A DNA stretch of 64,000 nt from Diplonema papillatum (GCA_030068145.1 JAPJBO010000740.1:50795-114794); one strand, 5' to 3'. Positions 21,506 through 31,835 are shown, counted from the stretch's first letter. Notes: generated by a model from the sequence alone, not told the origin. A program made the numbers and translations.

Positions 21506-22229
21506 CAGGGGATTAGCTTTGGTTTGCAAATTCGGTCCGGTGACCGAATTGGCAAGCCAGCGGCCCGGAAAAAAAAAAAAAAAAAAACCACAAAAAGTGT
21601 GCGAATCATGTGCAAATGAGTCAACGCGCAAGGCGCAACAGACAAGAACCACTCTGTGGGCACTATGGTCCCTCCGAGACCTCGAAGAGGAGCTATCGGA
21701 CAAGAAGCCGACCAGCAATACCCAAGACCAACAATTACAGCCACTCCCACGACGCAAGCAACAACGGCAGTGGGTGTACCAAACAAAACGACTCACAAAC
21801 TATCATATCCGGCCACGATTCTGCTATCGGCAACCCAACGAAATAATCAACCACCCCATCGAAAGACACCAGACTGTACGTCAACCTCAGTTGATCGTCG
21901 GTAACACGAATATTACGAGACTGTCAACCGAGACAAAAACTGCACGGTCAGGGGGCGGGGGGCTGGTCGCAGACACAATGAAGAGGTCCGGTACGATGAC
22001 CGACTGGCTGGTTCCAAAGAAGGCGAAGACAAGTGGGCATTCCGACAACTCACCGAACCCTGCACCGGCATCTGCTCCCCAGCCCGTGCGTGAGGACTGC
22101 GTGAAGGGGGAGCATTACTCCGAGGAGTACGCTCGTTGGAACAAGGTGGAGCTGCCACGGCGCTGCCACTGAAAACGAAATAGTGGACCGAATTGGCAAG
22201 CCCGCCGGCAAGTCGAAGCTAATACACTG
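21506..22229 (+). mobile_element. Inserted hAT element with 8-bp target duplication
   Basis: The element starts CAGGGGATTAGCTTTGG and ends CGAAGCTAATACACTG. Its ends are imperfect inverted repeats (CAGgGgATTAGCTT against CAGTGTATTAGCTT, each followed by a block ending AATTCGGTCC). The 8-bp direct repeat ATTTGGGG flanks it at 21498-21505 and 22230-22237. It interrupts the right arm of the larger element: the left arm at 17355-17395 has the uninterrupted version. CAG/CTG ends plus 8-bp duplications are the hallmark of the hAT superfamily. At 724 bp it is non-autonomous. It contains an 18-A tract near its left end and one short ORF (21979-22172). Confidence 0.85.
21979..22172 (+). CDS. Short ORF within the inserted hAT element
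   Basis: 64 residues beginning MKRSGTMTDWLVPKKAKTSG, with a basic KKAK run, a Pro/Ala linker and a C-terminal EEYARWNKVELPRRC. It lies entirely between the inverted ends of the 724-bp element. A short N-terminal K-R-x-x-x-M/I-x-x-[FW]-L-x-P-K-K pattern occurs in some transposase and DNA-replication-associated proteins, but the match is too brief to name a function. It may be a truncated first exon of the parental transposase. Confidence 0.3.
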
Positions 22230-22466
22230 ATTTGGGGTATTTGGGGCAAAAAAAAAATTTTTTTTTTTCTGACCGCCCACCGTGGTGACCACCTTAGAGA
22301 GTGACAGGTAGCGTCTCCCCCTCACACAGTGAAAATAGCCTATAAGGGGGGGGGGGGGGGTCAGCCGGCTGATAACAAGATGCCTGGGGGGGGGGGGGTC
22401 CCTTGCAAAGTCGTTGGGGGCTCTCAGGGTAGTGTCAGCACTGCCCCCCCCCCCCCCCCTTAGGGC

Positions 22467-23058
22467 AGTGTTCCAGGTAAACGGTAAAACGTTTATTACT
22501 CATTTTGGAGTAAACGTTGAGTAAGCGTTGAGTAAACGTTGTGTAAGCGTATACTGTATCAAGGGCGGCATCCACTGGAAATGCAATCTAGCAGGAAAGA
22601 GGAGCGACTAAGCAAAATATCCAGACGCACCTTTCGCCAAATGGCGAACAAGCGCAAAGGAGACGCCTGGGAGGGGGGGACATTCACGTACCCGGATCGA
22701 AGATGCACAAGGTAACCTGCAAGTTCTGCGATAAGGCCTTCTCCACCGCCTCTGCTGAGCACCTGCTCGGCCAAGGCAGCGGCATTGGCGGCTGCGCCCC
22801 AAAAGATCCCATGGTGGTAGCACACACCCGCCTTCGTCGTCAAGCTGACGGCAGCAGAAGAAAAATGAGAAAGCCAAGACGAAGCAGCTGGACATGGTGC
22901 CATTCCTCACTCGAGCGACCACTGCAGTGGACGCCCACGAAGCCATCAGGGACTTCTTCTATGAAGAAGCCATCGGGTTTAACAAGGCTAAACCCATGAA
23001 ACATTTTCCCCCCCTCCTGGTGCAACCCACTGTGGACCTACTGTGGGACCCACCTTAG
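22467..23058 (+). pseudogene. hAT transposase N-terminal pseudogene (BED zinc finger)
   Basis: A hAT-like end (CAGTGTTCCAGGTAAACGG, 22467) is followed by an ATG at 22581. The first frame gives MANKRKGDAWEGG. After a shift at a G7 tract (22673-22679) the next frame gives VTCKFCDKAFSTASAEHLLG and GIGGCAP, a BED-type finger (C-x2-C ... H ... C). After another shift, KQLDMVPFLTR and AIRDFFYEEAIGFNKAKPM match the segment that follows the BED finger in hAT transposases (small aromatic residues, then E-x-I-x-FN). It stops at 23056-23058, before the DDE catalytic core. At least two frameshifts and the missing core make it non-functional. Some shifts fall in homopolymers and could be assembly errors. 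Confidence 0.75.
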
Positions 23059-23325
23059 CTAAATTCTGGAAGGTGAAATGGTGGAAAAAGTGGGTCGAAA
23101 TTTTTTTTTGTTCGAGTGCTTTTTTGGGAGGATTTAGGCCAAAAAAAATTTTTTTTTCTTGGTCACTGCTGTGGAAACCACCTTAGAGCGGTCACCACCC
23201 TGCTGCACACAGTCCCTGCAAGCATGCAGGGCCTGCAGGAGGGGGGGGGGTGTTAGGGGGGGGCACCCCTCGTTGCCGTCCGGCTGACAACGATGCCGAG
23301 TTTAGGGGCCTTAGCATCAGCACTG
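23059..23325 (-). mobile_element. Third copy of the hAT-like subterminal arm
   Basis: This segment repeats the right-arm order of the 17.2-22.4 kb element: GAAGGTGAAATGG, an A/T block, GGTCACTGC, CACCTTAGAG, G-runs, CCGGCTGACAACGATGCC, and a terminal CATCAGCACTG at 23315-23325. Its end read inward (CAGTGCTGATGCTAAGGCC) resembles the left end at 17196, including a shared TCGTTG-x-CAG block. A solo arm or a nested, rearranged copy. A 12-G run follows directly. Confidence 0.6.
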
Positions 23326-24935
23326 GGGGGGGGGGGGCTTAACAAGACCACTGATAAACGAAGTAATCTGGCGAAACAACAGTCAAGGGAACGGACTTGA
23401 AACTGTCAGCGGGGAAAGAAGACCCTGTTGAGTTTGACTCCGGTCTGACTTTGTGCAGTGCACACGAGAGGTGTAGAATAGGTGGAGGTTGCAACAATAA
23501 AATACCACTCTCTTGTTGTCGCTTTACCTATCCAATGATGGGAAGACGGCAGCTCCCTTGCGGGGTTAGGTCTTCGGGTCCGTAGCCTATCCGTTTCCAG
23601 CGACAAACGGGCTTCGGCTCGCGAATCCTTGTTCGGAGACACCAGTCAGATGGGGTCGATCAGCATCAAGTAGCCGAAGGGGATGAATATGAGAATATGA
23701 TAAGCCAAGGGGTACAGGGTATAAACCTCTCTTGGGGGTTTCCTGTACTAGCACTTTCGTTGGCTTCGGTTTCTCTTGCATGTGCATCCGTTGTTCCGGA
23801 AACGTTTCCGTCAGTACAAATGAGCTATTAAGAAAACAGTTCGAGTACTATTGTTGTACGCAACTTTATTGGCCTCGATCCTGCTCCCGGCCCACTCGGT
23901 CCAGCCCTACATGGGCTGCCCTGCGCCGGAGCCCACCCACGTCTGCCCGGATCCCTACGACTGTATACCTACCTGGCTTTTTTAGCCCTACAACTTTTTG
24001 CGCCGGCTGGATATATCATCAAGGAATCTGTAACAGTAAGCAATGCCCTGAATACTTATTAAAGGGGGGTTAAGTTGGGATTCTCTTCTCAGCTCTATCC
24101 GGTCTTGCCGGATTTTTGCTGTCCCCAGCCCTTTTTCGTGCAGCTGGTACGGAGTAGCGGTGCACCGGAGCAGTGCAAGGAAGTGGACTATGTTTGTTTC
24201 CTAAACCCGGTTTCGAACCATGGTATAGGGTACGCAGTACAAGCAGAATCGTATCTTCGCCAAGTCTACTACCGTCAGGTTGACCGAAGTCGACTCGGTG
24301 GAGATGCGACTTTCTGGTTGTCGTATGCTGGACTCCGACAGCCTCGCAAGTGGAAAGTTCTCCTGCAGTCGATGCCTTCAAGAAGAACATCTACCGTTTT
24401 TTAGAGCTACCTACGCGCCCCCGTGTTCAAGATCGGGGTTTTTGAGAAATGAGTGCGATCTTATACACGGGGGGGGAGCGAGGAGCCGCTCTTTGATATC
24501 TTTCCCAATCCTCAAACTCATTGAAATCGAGGCGTCGTGGACCATCCAATTGTCAGCCTGCTAAGATTTCTTATTCGGTCCTGCATGTCCCACAGGGCCA
24601 GCGGAAAGGTTCCCGCTGAAGCTAGTACCAATCTGCTCAATACAACAAGCAACATTTATTTTTTAGCCACATGCAATGTGTGAGGAAACTGAACCGCCCA
24701 AGTAGGACCTTCTGATCATGATCATTTGCCAATTTGCCACCTGAAACCACGTCCAGGATTTGGGCTCAGGGTAGTGCGGTCAACGAAAACTCTAGTTTCC
24801 CTTTTCTACTTTCTCCTACTCTCGCGGTGTACGGGGCGGGGGGCAGCCTGGAACTTTGCTTGGCCCTTGACCCCCGCCTACGGTGAGGTCCTTTTTGGGG
24901 GTTTTTTTTGGTGGCCTTACCAGCCTCACGACAAT
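23326..24935. other. Intergenic stretch, no supported gene
   Basis: Short ORFs only, no family resemblance. The sequence is less repetitive than its neighbours. Nothing else recognised. Confidence 0.4.
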
Positions 24936-24985
24936 GGGGGGGGTCCGGGGGGCTTCGCCCCCCGGCGAACGGTACGGTACATGAG
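24936..24985. repeat. G/C-rich hairpin with GGTACGGTAC (copy 2)
   Basis: GGTCCGGGGGGCTTCGCCCC with the stem GGGGGGC-TTC-GCCCCCC, followed by CGAACGGTACGGTACAT. Shared with 18456-18505 and 25661-25710. An array of 41-bp units begins about 70 bp downstream. Confidence 0.75.
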
Positions 24986-25049
24986 TTTGCTCGAAATGAG
25001 CGGTCCGGGGGCCACACCACTCGGCGACCCGTTCCAGCAGGTACTTTAC

Positions 25050-25490
25050 GGTCGAATTGGGCAGGTAACGCTCGTGTAACGCTAGTCTACAGCCATACTT
25101 GGTATGTCACGCTCATGTAACGCTACGTTACAGTCGAATTTGACATGTCACGCTCGTGTCACGCTACTTTGGAGTCGAATTCGACATGTAACGCTCGTGT
25201 CACGCTACTTTACGGTCGAATTGGGCAGGTAACGCTCGGGTAACGCTAATTTACAGTCATATTTGGTATGTCACGCTCATGTAACGCTACGTTACAGTCA
25301 AATTTGACATGTCACGCTCGTGTCACGCTACTTTACGGTCGAATTGGGCAGGTAACGCTCGGGTAACGCTAATTTACAGTCATATTTGGTATGTCACGCT
25401 CGTGTAACGCTACGTTACAGTCAAATTTGACATGTCACGCTCGTGTCACGCTACTTTGGAGTCGAATTCGACATGTAACGCCTTGGGTCG
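25050..25490. repeat. ~41-bp array (GTCACGCTCGTGTCACGCTA units) with higher order
   Basis: About eleven units of ~41 bp, each with a GTAACGCTCGTGTAACGCTA-type half (two imperfect copies of GTMACGCT) and a variable half (TACGGTCGAATTGGGCAG, TACAGTCATATTTGGTAT or TACAGTCAAATTTGACAT). The three variable halves recur in fixed order, giving a ~123-bp higher-order unit repeated about three times. The 41-bp length equals that of the unrelated mirror-image array at 18550-19335. Confidence 0.85.
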
Positions 25491-25660
25491 AAATAAGCGG
25501 ACGCCGAACGCCACCCCCAATTATAGGTGTTCCTCCGGTGGCCCGCGCAGCGGCGATTTCTTTTTTTTTTTTGCGAGCGGGGTTTGGGGCCAGAACCTTA
25601 TGCAGCCCGTTTTTCCCTTCAGAATAGACACCAACCCCGTTTTCTCTCGCGAGTTTTAAT

Positions 25661-25710
25661 ATAGGGGGGGGTCCGGGGGGCACCGCCCCCCGGGAGACGG
25701 TACGGTACAT
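25661..25710. repeat. G/C-rich hairpin with GGTACGGTAC (copy 3)
   Basis: GGTCCGGGGGGCACCGCCCC, stem GGGGGGC-ACC-GCCCCCC, then GAGACGGTACGGTACAT. The 62-bp array starts 30 bp downstream. Confidence 0.75.
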
Positions 25711-25740
25711 TGAGCCTCAGCTGCCCCTCTCCCCCCTGTA

Positions 25741-26537
25741 CAATTTCCCGAGGTGGGACAATTTTCCAATGCTGGGTTTCGAGGTCGGAAAACCTATTTG
25801 GACAATTTCCCGAGGTGGGACAATTTTCTAATGCTGGGTTTCGAGGTCGGAAAACCTATTTGGACAATTTCCCGAGGTGGGACAATTTTCCAATGCTGGG
25901 TTTCGAGGTCGGAAAACCTATTTGGACAATTTCCCGAGGTGGGACAATTTTCTAATGCTGGGTTTCGAGGTCGGAAAACCTATTTGGACAATTTCCCGAG
26001 GTGGGACAATTTTCCAATGCTGGGTTTCGAGGTCGGAAAACCTATTTGGACAATTTCCCGAGGTGGGACAATTTTCCAATGCTGGGTTTCGAGGTCGGAA
26101 AACCTATTTGGACAATTTCCCGAGGTGGGACAATTTTCCAATGCTGGGTTTCGAGGTCGGAAAACCTATTTGGACAATTTCCCGAGGTGGGACAATTTTC
26201 TAATGCTGGGTTTCGAGGTCGGAAAACCTATTTGGACAATTTCCCGAGGTGGGACAATTTTCTAATGCTGGGTTTCGAGGTCGGAAAACCTATTTGGACA
26301 ATTTCCCGAGGTGGGACAATTTTCCAATGCTGGGTTTCGAGGTCGGAAAACCTATTTGGACAATTTCCCGAGGTGGGACAATTTTCCAATGCTGGGTTTC
26401 GAGGTCGGAAAACCTATTTGGACAATTTCCCGAGGTGGGACAATTTTCTAATGCTGGGTTTCGAGGTCGGAAAACCTATTTGGACAATTTCCCGAGGTGG
26501 GACAATTTTCCAATGCTGGGTTTCGAGGTCGGAAATT
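25741..26537. repeat. 62-bp tandem array, 12.8 copies
   Basis: Units begin CAATTTCCCGAGGTGGGACA and end AAAACCTATTTGGA. Starts at 25741 and 25803 fix the 62-bp period. Copies are almost identical and differ mainly at one C/T site (CCAATG or CTAATG; copies 2, 4, 8, 9 and 12 carry T). Because 62 is not a multiple of 3, ORFs spanning it have a 186-bp peptide repeat and are artefacts. The last copy runs into TTTCACCTTAGAG, the motif of the hAT-like arms. Confidence 0.95.
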
Positions 26538-26800
26538 TCACCTTAGAGAATCTGGTGTCCACCCAAAAAAAACCTAAAACCCCTGCTTGGCCCTTGGCCC
26601 CGAGGCCCAGATCTTATGTTCCACCCTGGCGGGGGGTCTGACCTCCCCACGGGTTTCCCCGCGAACCCGCAAACCCGCAAACCAAACTATAACCCGCAAA
26701 GAGTCTATAGTCTGCAAGAGAGGTTAGATAAATTTGAAATTTTCAAATTTATTTCTCTAGCGAGCTATCCCGCAGTTCTGGGACACCATAAGGGTACCTC
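26528..26800. repeat. Partial hAT-like arm and shared CTCTAGCGAGCTA block
   Basis: At 26530-26600 the motif TTTCACCTTAGAGAATCTGG plus an A-rich block repeats part of the arms at 17.4 and 21.4 kb. At 26725-26790, AAATTTGAAATTTTCAAATT and TTCTCTAGCGAGCTATCCCG recur in similar form at 49045-49105 (AAATTGAAATTCTCAATTTA, CTCTAGCGAGCTACCCC, TTCTGGGGCA). A dispersed repeat of unknown type. CCCGCAAA units lie between them (26660-26700). Confidence 0.6.
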
Positions 26801-27439
26801 TATCCAGGACAGACATTTCTCTAGGGGTTTTTTTTTTGAGTGCTGTAAAGTAAAGGGGGGGTCGAATAATACCAGTTATTTGACACGCGTCTGGTTGACT
26901 AAAAACACTACCACTATTTGATCCTGCTACTGGTCGGCTACCCGGAACCTTTTTTCGTATTCGACAAATCGAATAATAACACAGGACTTAAACTAAGTTT
27001 TTCCCCCCTTTACAGGCTTCCCAACAGGTTCCCGAACATTCAGCCTATCAGTCATTCGTCATCAGGATCCGAAAGCTCCCTGGCGCGCTGGCTGCCGCTC
27101 CATGATCCGCGTTCTAAGTCGGCACGTCTCAGCACTTCCCGAAGAAGTGTGACTTCAGAGCACAGGTTCTGCCTACCGGTGTTGTACTAGGAATTGAGTT
27201 GGTCGGACATAGTCTGTAATTCACTGACCCCCCACCCAGATCCCACAAAAAAATTCAGCGAACTTTAAATCTAAAAAGGCTCATAGATGGCCGTTATATA
27301 ACGTTATATAACGTTATATAACGTTATTCCCGGAGTTATTTGTTACCCCCCCCCTAAATCCAGATGGCAGAAAAACGGTTATTGACCGTTATAAAACCGT
27401 TATTTGCCATTTTTGGTCGAAAAATAACTTATTTGACCG
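26801..27439. other. Intergenic stretch with AACGTTATAT repeats
   Basis: No gene. GTTATATAACGTTATATAAC repeats at 27295-27330 resemble the outer ends of the element at 27440-28245 and may be the remains of a neighbouring copy. Confidence 0.4.
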
Positions 27440-28245
27440 TTATAACGTTATATAACGTTATAATAACCATACTTGTACCCCGCCTTTGGGATTTTTTCCC
27501 AAATTTGGAAAAAGCGGGGAAAAGCGGGCAAAGCGGGGAAAAAGCGGGTAATTCAATACTCGCCTACCTACCTCATCGTCACACTCTTCCGCCGAGTTTC
27601 GGAGCCAAACACTGCGTGATGTCGCCGTTGATGAGGAGTTTGCCCTTGTTCGGGGTCAGCCTCGTACTCAGGGTTGAAACCTCCGAGCGACCCCAGTTAC
27701 AAGCAGGGCATGTATTCAGAATGCCCGTGCGCAGCTGCGGAAGTCGCAGCCGAAGTCGCTTCGGTTTCATAGCCGTCACTGTCGCTGCCAGCCGAAGGAA
27801 CGGCTTTCGGGGCGACTCTGCCTTGCTTCCCGTTTTCACACTTCTTCGGGGCGACCTTCTTGGCCACGGGGGAAAGGTTGCGTGTGCGTCGCCGACCCCC
27901 CCAGTTCGGGAAAAGGGGTCATGCCCAATATAGGAAAGGGGGTCCGGGCCCGTCCGAACCAATGTCCCCGGCACCGCGCTTGGTCTGTGCAGGCATCTCT
28001 TTTTCGGAAGCATGCCTGATCTACGACCCGAGGACCTCCGAGCCTCCCGACAGGTGTGGACGACCTGTTCGCCCATATTCGTCCAGAATTGTTTTGTCTG
28101 ATCCCCCGCTTTTTCCCCGCGTTTCCCCCGCTTTTTAAAAAAGCGGGGAAAAAGCGGGGAAAATCCCCGCTTTCCCCCCGCTTTTTTCCGCTTCCTTTTT
28201 TTAAGGCGGGGTACAAGCATGAATAACGTTATATAACGTTATATT
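27440..28245. mobile_element. 0.8-kb element with long inverted ends (TATAACGTTATATAACGTTA ... CTTGTACCCCGCC)
   Basis: The left end (27440-27487) and the complement of the right end (28201-28245) both read TATAACGTTATATAACGTTA, a short spacer, then CTTGTACCCCGCCTT. Inside each end is a block of AAAGCGGGGAAA repeats. The interior is GC-rich with no protein I recognise; long ORFs on both strands look spurious. Size and structure fit a MITE-like DNA element. The superfamily and the exact target duplication could not be fixed. Confidence 0.6.
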
Positions 28246-28320
28246 GGTGTGATCCATATAGTACGGTAAAACCTTGGTAGAACTACGGAAGAACTACGGA
28301 AAACTCGAAAGGGGTGTCCA
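28246..28320. repeat. ACGGAAGAACTACGGAAAAC repeat, copy 1 (copy 2 at 29300-29370)
   Basis: Contains a CCATATAG block followed by GAACTACGGAAGAACTACGG. The copy at 29300-29370 has the same parts in a different order (GTACGGAAGAACTACGGAAA, then GATCACACCATATAGG). The two copies bracket the degenerate gene at 28585-29032. Confidence 0.6.
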
Positions 28321-28584
28321 AAAATTATTTTCCGGCGCTCGGGATTTTTCCAGGAGCCCGGGTTTCGGCTAAGGGGTAATGCATTTCAGACGGGTTTTCC
28401 GCACCTTTTCATGCAGCCTTTTGATGACATTTGAGCACTGGGAGCGAAAGAAATGTGAAAACGGGGATTTGCCAAGAGGAAAGGAGACGTGATGGAGGCT
28501 GACGATGTTGTTCGACCAGACTCGAGTGCAATGTCACTTCGTTTTCCTTTGGCATCCCAAGCATCCTAGACGTAACTGTTCTGG

Positions 28585-29032
28585 TTGAGTGCGAGAGACG
28601 TTATGCCGCTGGCAGCCAGGACGACACGGTTGCGCACCGTCGTAGGTATTCTCATGCACGAGCGGGTAAGCAAAGGTGTCTCGTCGGCGCGTCGAAGAGA
28701 TCTGGGCTTGAACCTAGTCTCGCGAGATATGGAGTTCCTGAAGGAAACCCAAAACTGCAATGTCGCCCTGCAGTTCGATACTGGGCCACCAGACCCGGCT
28801 TCGCAACGGGCCGGTGGCCACTTTACAGCGACATGGAAAAACGATGAAGGGAGAATCCTGTGGCTCCACCTCGACGTTCACATCACATGCCGTCAATGGT
28901 ATCATCCAGAAGATGGTTCAGTACTTCGCGAAGTTGACAGACGAACTGATTGCGTTGAATGTACTGGACGAGGAAGCCTCATTGGGCAAGACCGTTTTTG
29001 TGTCGTGTATGTCGACAGGGGTGCTGCTCTAG
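28585..29032 (+). pseudogene. Degenerate member of an unknown gene family (paralogue at 44901-45435)
   Basis: The first frame encodes RRRDLGLNLVSRDMEFLKET, matching RRALGLSMILQDMEFLLRLN at 44901-45435. After a frameshift between about 28770 and 28840, the second frame gives SHAVNGIIQKMVQYFAKLTD followed by ELIALNVLDEEA. This matches DDAVVRHIER and KYFTELNDKLLELGFQVCDE of the other copy. Spacing between the blocks is similar in both copies, so the relation is real although each block is short. The predicted fold is mostly helical. Function unknown. Repeats at 28246-28320 and 29300-29370 flank it, so it may be mobile-element-borne. Confidence 0.5.
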
Positions 29033-31625
29033 GTGGATTCGCGTGCACGCGGGGCTTTGAAGTTGTCCACCGCATGCACCGGGTTGCCGCAGCAGCGGGC
29101 TGCTGCGTTCTGCATGAGTAAAGGTTTTGCACTCAGGAAGACCCCTCTGTTCCGCGTCCTGTAACGCTTGGCCCATCCCTGGTCGAAGGCACGGTCGGAA
29201 AGCTCAAGCGAGAAATAGCGGATCGGGGAAACCGGCGGATTCGACATTTGCTGTCGCGCCAAGTTGTGCACCGCGGCACCTCCCCGTCCACGGTACGCCG
29301 GCAAGACTACGGAAGAAGTACGGAAGAACTACGGAAAACTGGAGGGCGGATCACACCATATAGGGGAAAACCTTTTCAACCCTAGGGATAAGGTAAATAC
29401 ACCAAACCTTTCCATGTAAAAACAAGTTAAAGGCAGGAAAAGAAGAAGAAGGGAATCCTGATATTAAGTGCGTGCCGGTCACCGCTCAAGAATTCAAAGC
29501 TTGAGTCAACCGGGAATTATGATAAGTGCGTGCCGGTCAATCTCAAGAATACAAAGCTTGAGTCGAATAGTGCTGCACCACCGACCTCTGCCGTGTTGCT
29601 GCTTGTGTTGAGCGCAAGCACCGAGCTTCGAGGTACGCGTTGATGCTTTGGGTAGCTCGGCCCGGCTCACCGCCGAACACGTGAAGCTTGTCTCCTGTAG
29701 CAGGCCGTCCCCCGGTACACTAGTGCTGATCACATTACTCGCCAGCCATCGGTCCCGGCCGGATTGATCCAGTTTCTGCCACGGTTGCCCCGAAAAAGAA
29801 AAGCCCAACCTGCGCAGCTTCCGCTGGTGCAAGAAACCTGCCAAAAGGAATCATCTGTGGTCGTGTTGTGATACCTGCCCCCCCTCTGTGTGTTTTGACT
29901 CGCACTATAAAAACACGAAGATTCTAGTACGGGTGAGGCGACTGGCCACTCTTCGGAGAGATGGTCTCTGCACTCTAACTCGTCTTTTTAACCTCACATC
30001 AAGTCTCCTCTCTTTTTTCCTCGTCAGTTGTAATGACCAGAACGCCCGAAGCAAGGTCCATACGAAGTGTCATGTACACACGTTCATCCACATTCAGCAA
30101 TCCGATCCGCTGTTTCATGATACTCTCGCGTGTGCGCACGTTGTTGCAGTTGATTCCGGCTTGGCTACTGTAGGCCAACAACGTCACAGAGTCATCGGAT
30201 GTACGTTTACGGGTTCCGGCGGCTCTGCAAGAAACGTGGGGCGCAGCGCGGTTGTGAAACGGTCGGACACGGTCTCTGTAAACTGTATTTGCCGCTGGCA
30301 ATCATGCTATGGCTCCTCCCCGGGTGCAACTGTACGGCCTAGTGGCTTACAGCTGGGCCCAAGCATGAGAAGTCACCCTCGCCAAGCTCTTTCATACAAT
30401 GGACGGGGAGAGCGTCGTTGCAGTTTTGCTCACTTTTCCGCTAGCAAATCAATTTTATCACTGAATGGAAAACCAGCCGCAACGTGACATCAGCGATGTT
30501 CACATCGATACAATCAATTTTCAATACTTCGTACCCATGTCGCCGACACGTGGCCACCAGCAAAACAACCCGCTGTAGTTTACAAACAACAATCCCACGG
30601 GTTCACGCTACATCTATCTATTTGTTCGGTCCTCGCCGACGAATCTGGAAAACGGTGGAACACTCAAGGGCTGTTTCGCATATGATAGTCCTGTTTCGCA
30701 TTTCTGCGCAGGGTCATTACTCGCCAATTGTGCGTGCCCATTAGCTAGTGGGCCAGTGTCTTCCGGAACAGACGGCGTGTGAACATCAGCCTAGCAGAGT
30801 ATTAGGTATGTCATGTGCAATCTGAGAGACCCGAAGCCGACCCGAGCTGATCACCACGAGGGTAGTAGTGAAACGATCGGATACTTCCCGGGGAGATGGT
30901 CCCTGCACTCAAACTCGTCGCTCTCTCTCTCTAGCTCGATGCCGAACATCAACTATAGCCATTACTTGGTTGGTAAGTGATGTAGCGAGGAGCGGTGCCA
31001 GTTGTCCCAGGGCGTCTACTTCTGCGCATGTGGTACCTTCGGTTTGGATGATGAAGAATGCACTCTAAAAGAATGAGCCTTCCCTCTCAAAGTCAGGCCG
31101 ACGAAAGGCAACTTTGCTTTCAACCAGGATGCGCGATCGGTTTTGTTCATGCAGGCACGACTGAATTTGATGGACCGGCAACAGCAGAGTTTCGGTCCAG
31201 TGTGTCCGGGTGTAGCCTGTATTGGAACGCATTTCCCTCTCCCCTAATATCGGGCACTTGCTCGGGTTGTGTCGACGTGACGAAGGCCGTTGTTGACACC
31301 ATCAATTCACAAACATGCAAAGCTTGGAAGACCAGCTATTTTCCCCCGATATTCCCCTGTAAGAAACGTGCGCAACCTGATCAGTCTAAATGCACGAGCT
31401 CATTGACACGTGTCCGAAAACTCAAGAGTCAGAGCATGGTTCATTCTTACCTCAGCAGCACTTACAGATGCCCACCCGGCGGTTTTTGTGTGTTGTTTCG
31501 GCGTAGGGAAAATAAATATCACAGTTCCTTCCAGGACATGTTGTCTTGTACGAATCAGCGAAACCGCGCTTCTTAAACGTCGGTATCTAGCCGTAGTCTC
31601 TTCCCCCGCTTTTTTCTCATCCAAG
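29033..31625. other. Intergenic stretch with small duplications
   Basis: No supported gene. At 29483-29570 an AGTGCGTGCCGGTCA unit with a CTCAAG...CTTGAG stem is present twice in tandem. About 100 bp around 29935-30000 (GAGATGGTCTCTGCACTCTA) recur at 30885-30945 (GAGATGGTCCCTGCACTCAA). A (TC)n tract lies at 30930-30945. Other ORFs lack support. Confidence 0.45.
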
Positions 31626-31835
31626 ATGGACGAACCGTGTCATACGACATGGGTATTCAAGTTCATGTTCGCGCTATCCGTTTGCCTCTTTCGCCTGCTC
31701 TTCCCTGCTGCTGGCAGTAGTGCACCGGACGAGTCCGCTGCTCGAAACACCCGCGGGCATGCCCCGGATTCACGCCACGCGAGTCGGAATTGGGCGAGGA
31801 AGCCAAGGCTGATACACTGCCATCCAAGCTTTTAA
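31626..31835 (+). CDS. Possible small secreted protein or signal exon
   Basis: 69 residues from an ATG in a favourable context (CCAAGATGG). Residues 10-32 (VFKFMFALSVCLFRLLFPAA) form a strong hydrophobic segment, consistent with a signal peptide, followed by a hydrophilic stretch rich in Arg, Ser and His. It ends at a TAA 300 bp before the surface-protein gene at 32149. It could be an independent small secreted protein, or an upstream exon spliced to something else. No homologue recognised. Confidence 0.3.
   Translation: MDEPCHTTWVFKFMFALSVCLFRLLFPAAGSSAPDESAARNTRGHAPDSRHASRNWARKPRLIHCHPSF

Larger units (their letters stand above)
17196..22443. mobile_element. Composite hAT-like element (outer element, 5.2 kb)
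   Basis: The left end begins CAGGGGTGGCCCTAAGC at 17196; the right end, read inward on the minus strand, begins CAGTGCTGACACTACCC at 22443. The flanking 8 bp are TCCCCCCC and CCCCCCCC, a plausible hAT-type 8-bp duplication but weak because it lies in a C run. Long subterminal arms are inverted copies of each other: 17262-17378 matches the complement of 22230-22347, and 17378-17460 matches the complement of 21415-21497. Both carry the motif CACCTTAGAG. The interior holds palindromic arrays, a mirror-image array, a gene-family relic (minus strand near 20.7 kb) and a second inserted hAT element. No intact transposase is seen inside, so it is non-autonomous or decayed. Confidence 0.6.

Noticed and set aside
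25710-26641. Overlapping ORFs of a 62-residue repeat (FRGRKTYLDNFPRWDNF)
   Set aside because: The array unit is 62 bp, so one peptide repeat appears in all three frames. Non-coding satellite.
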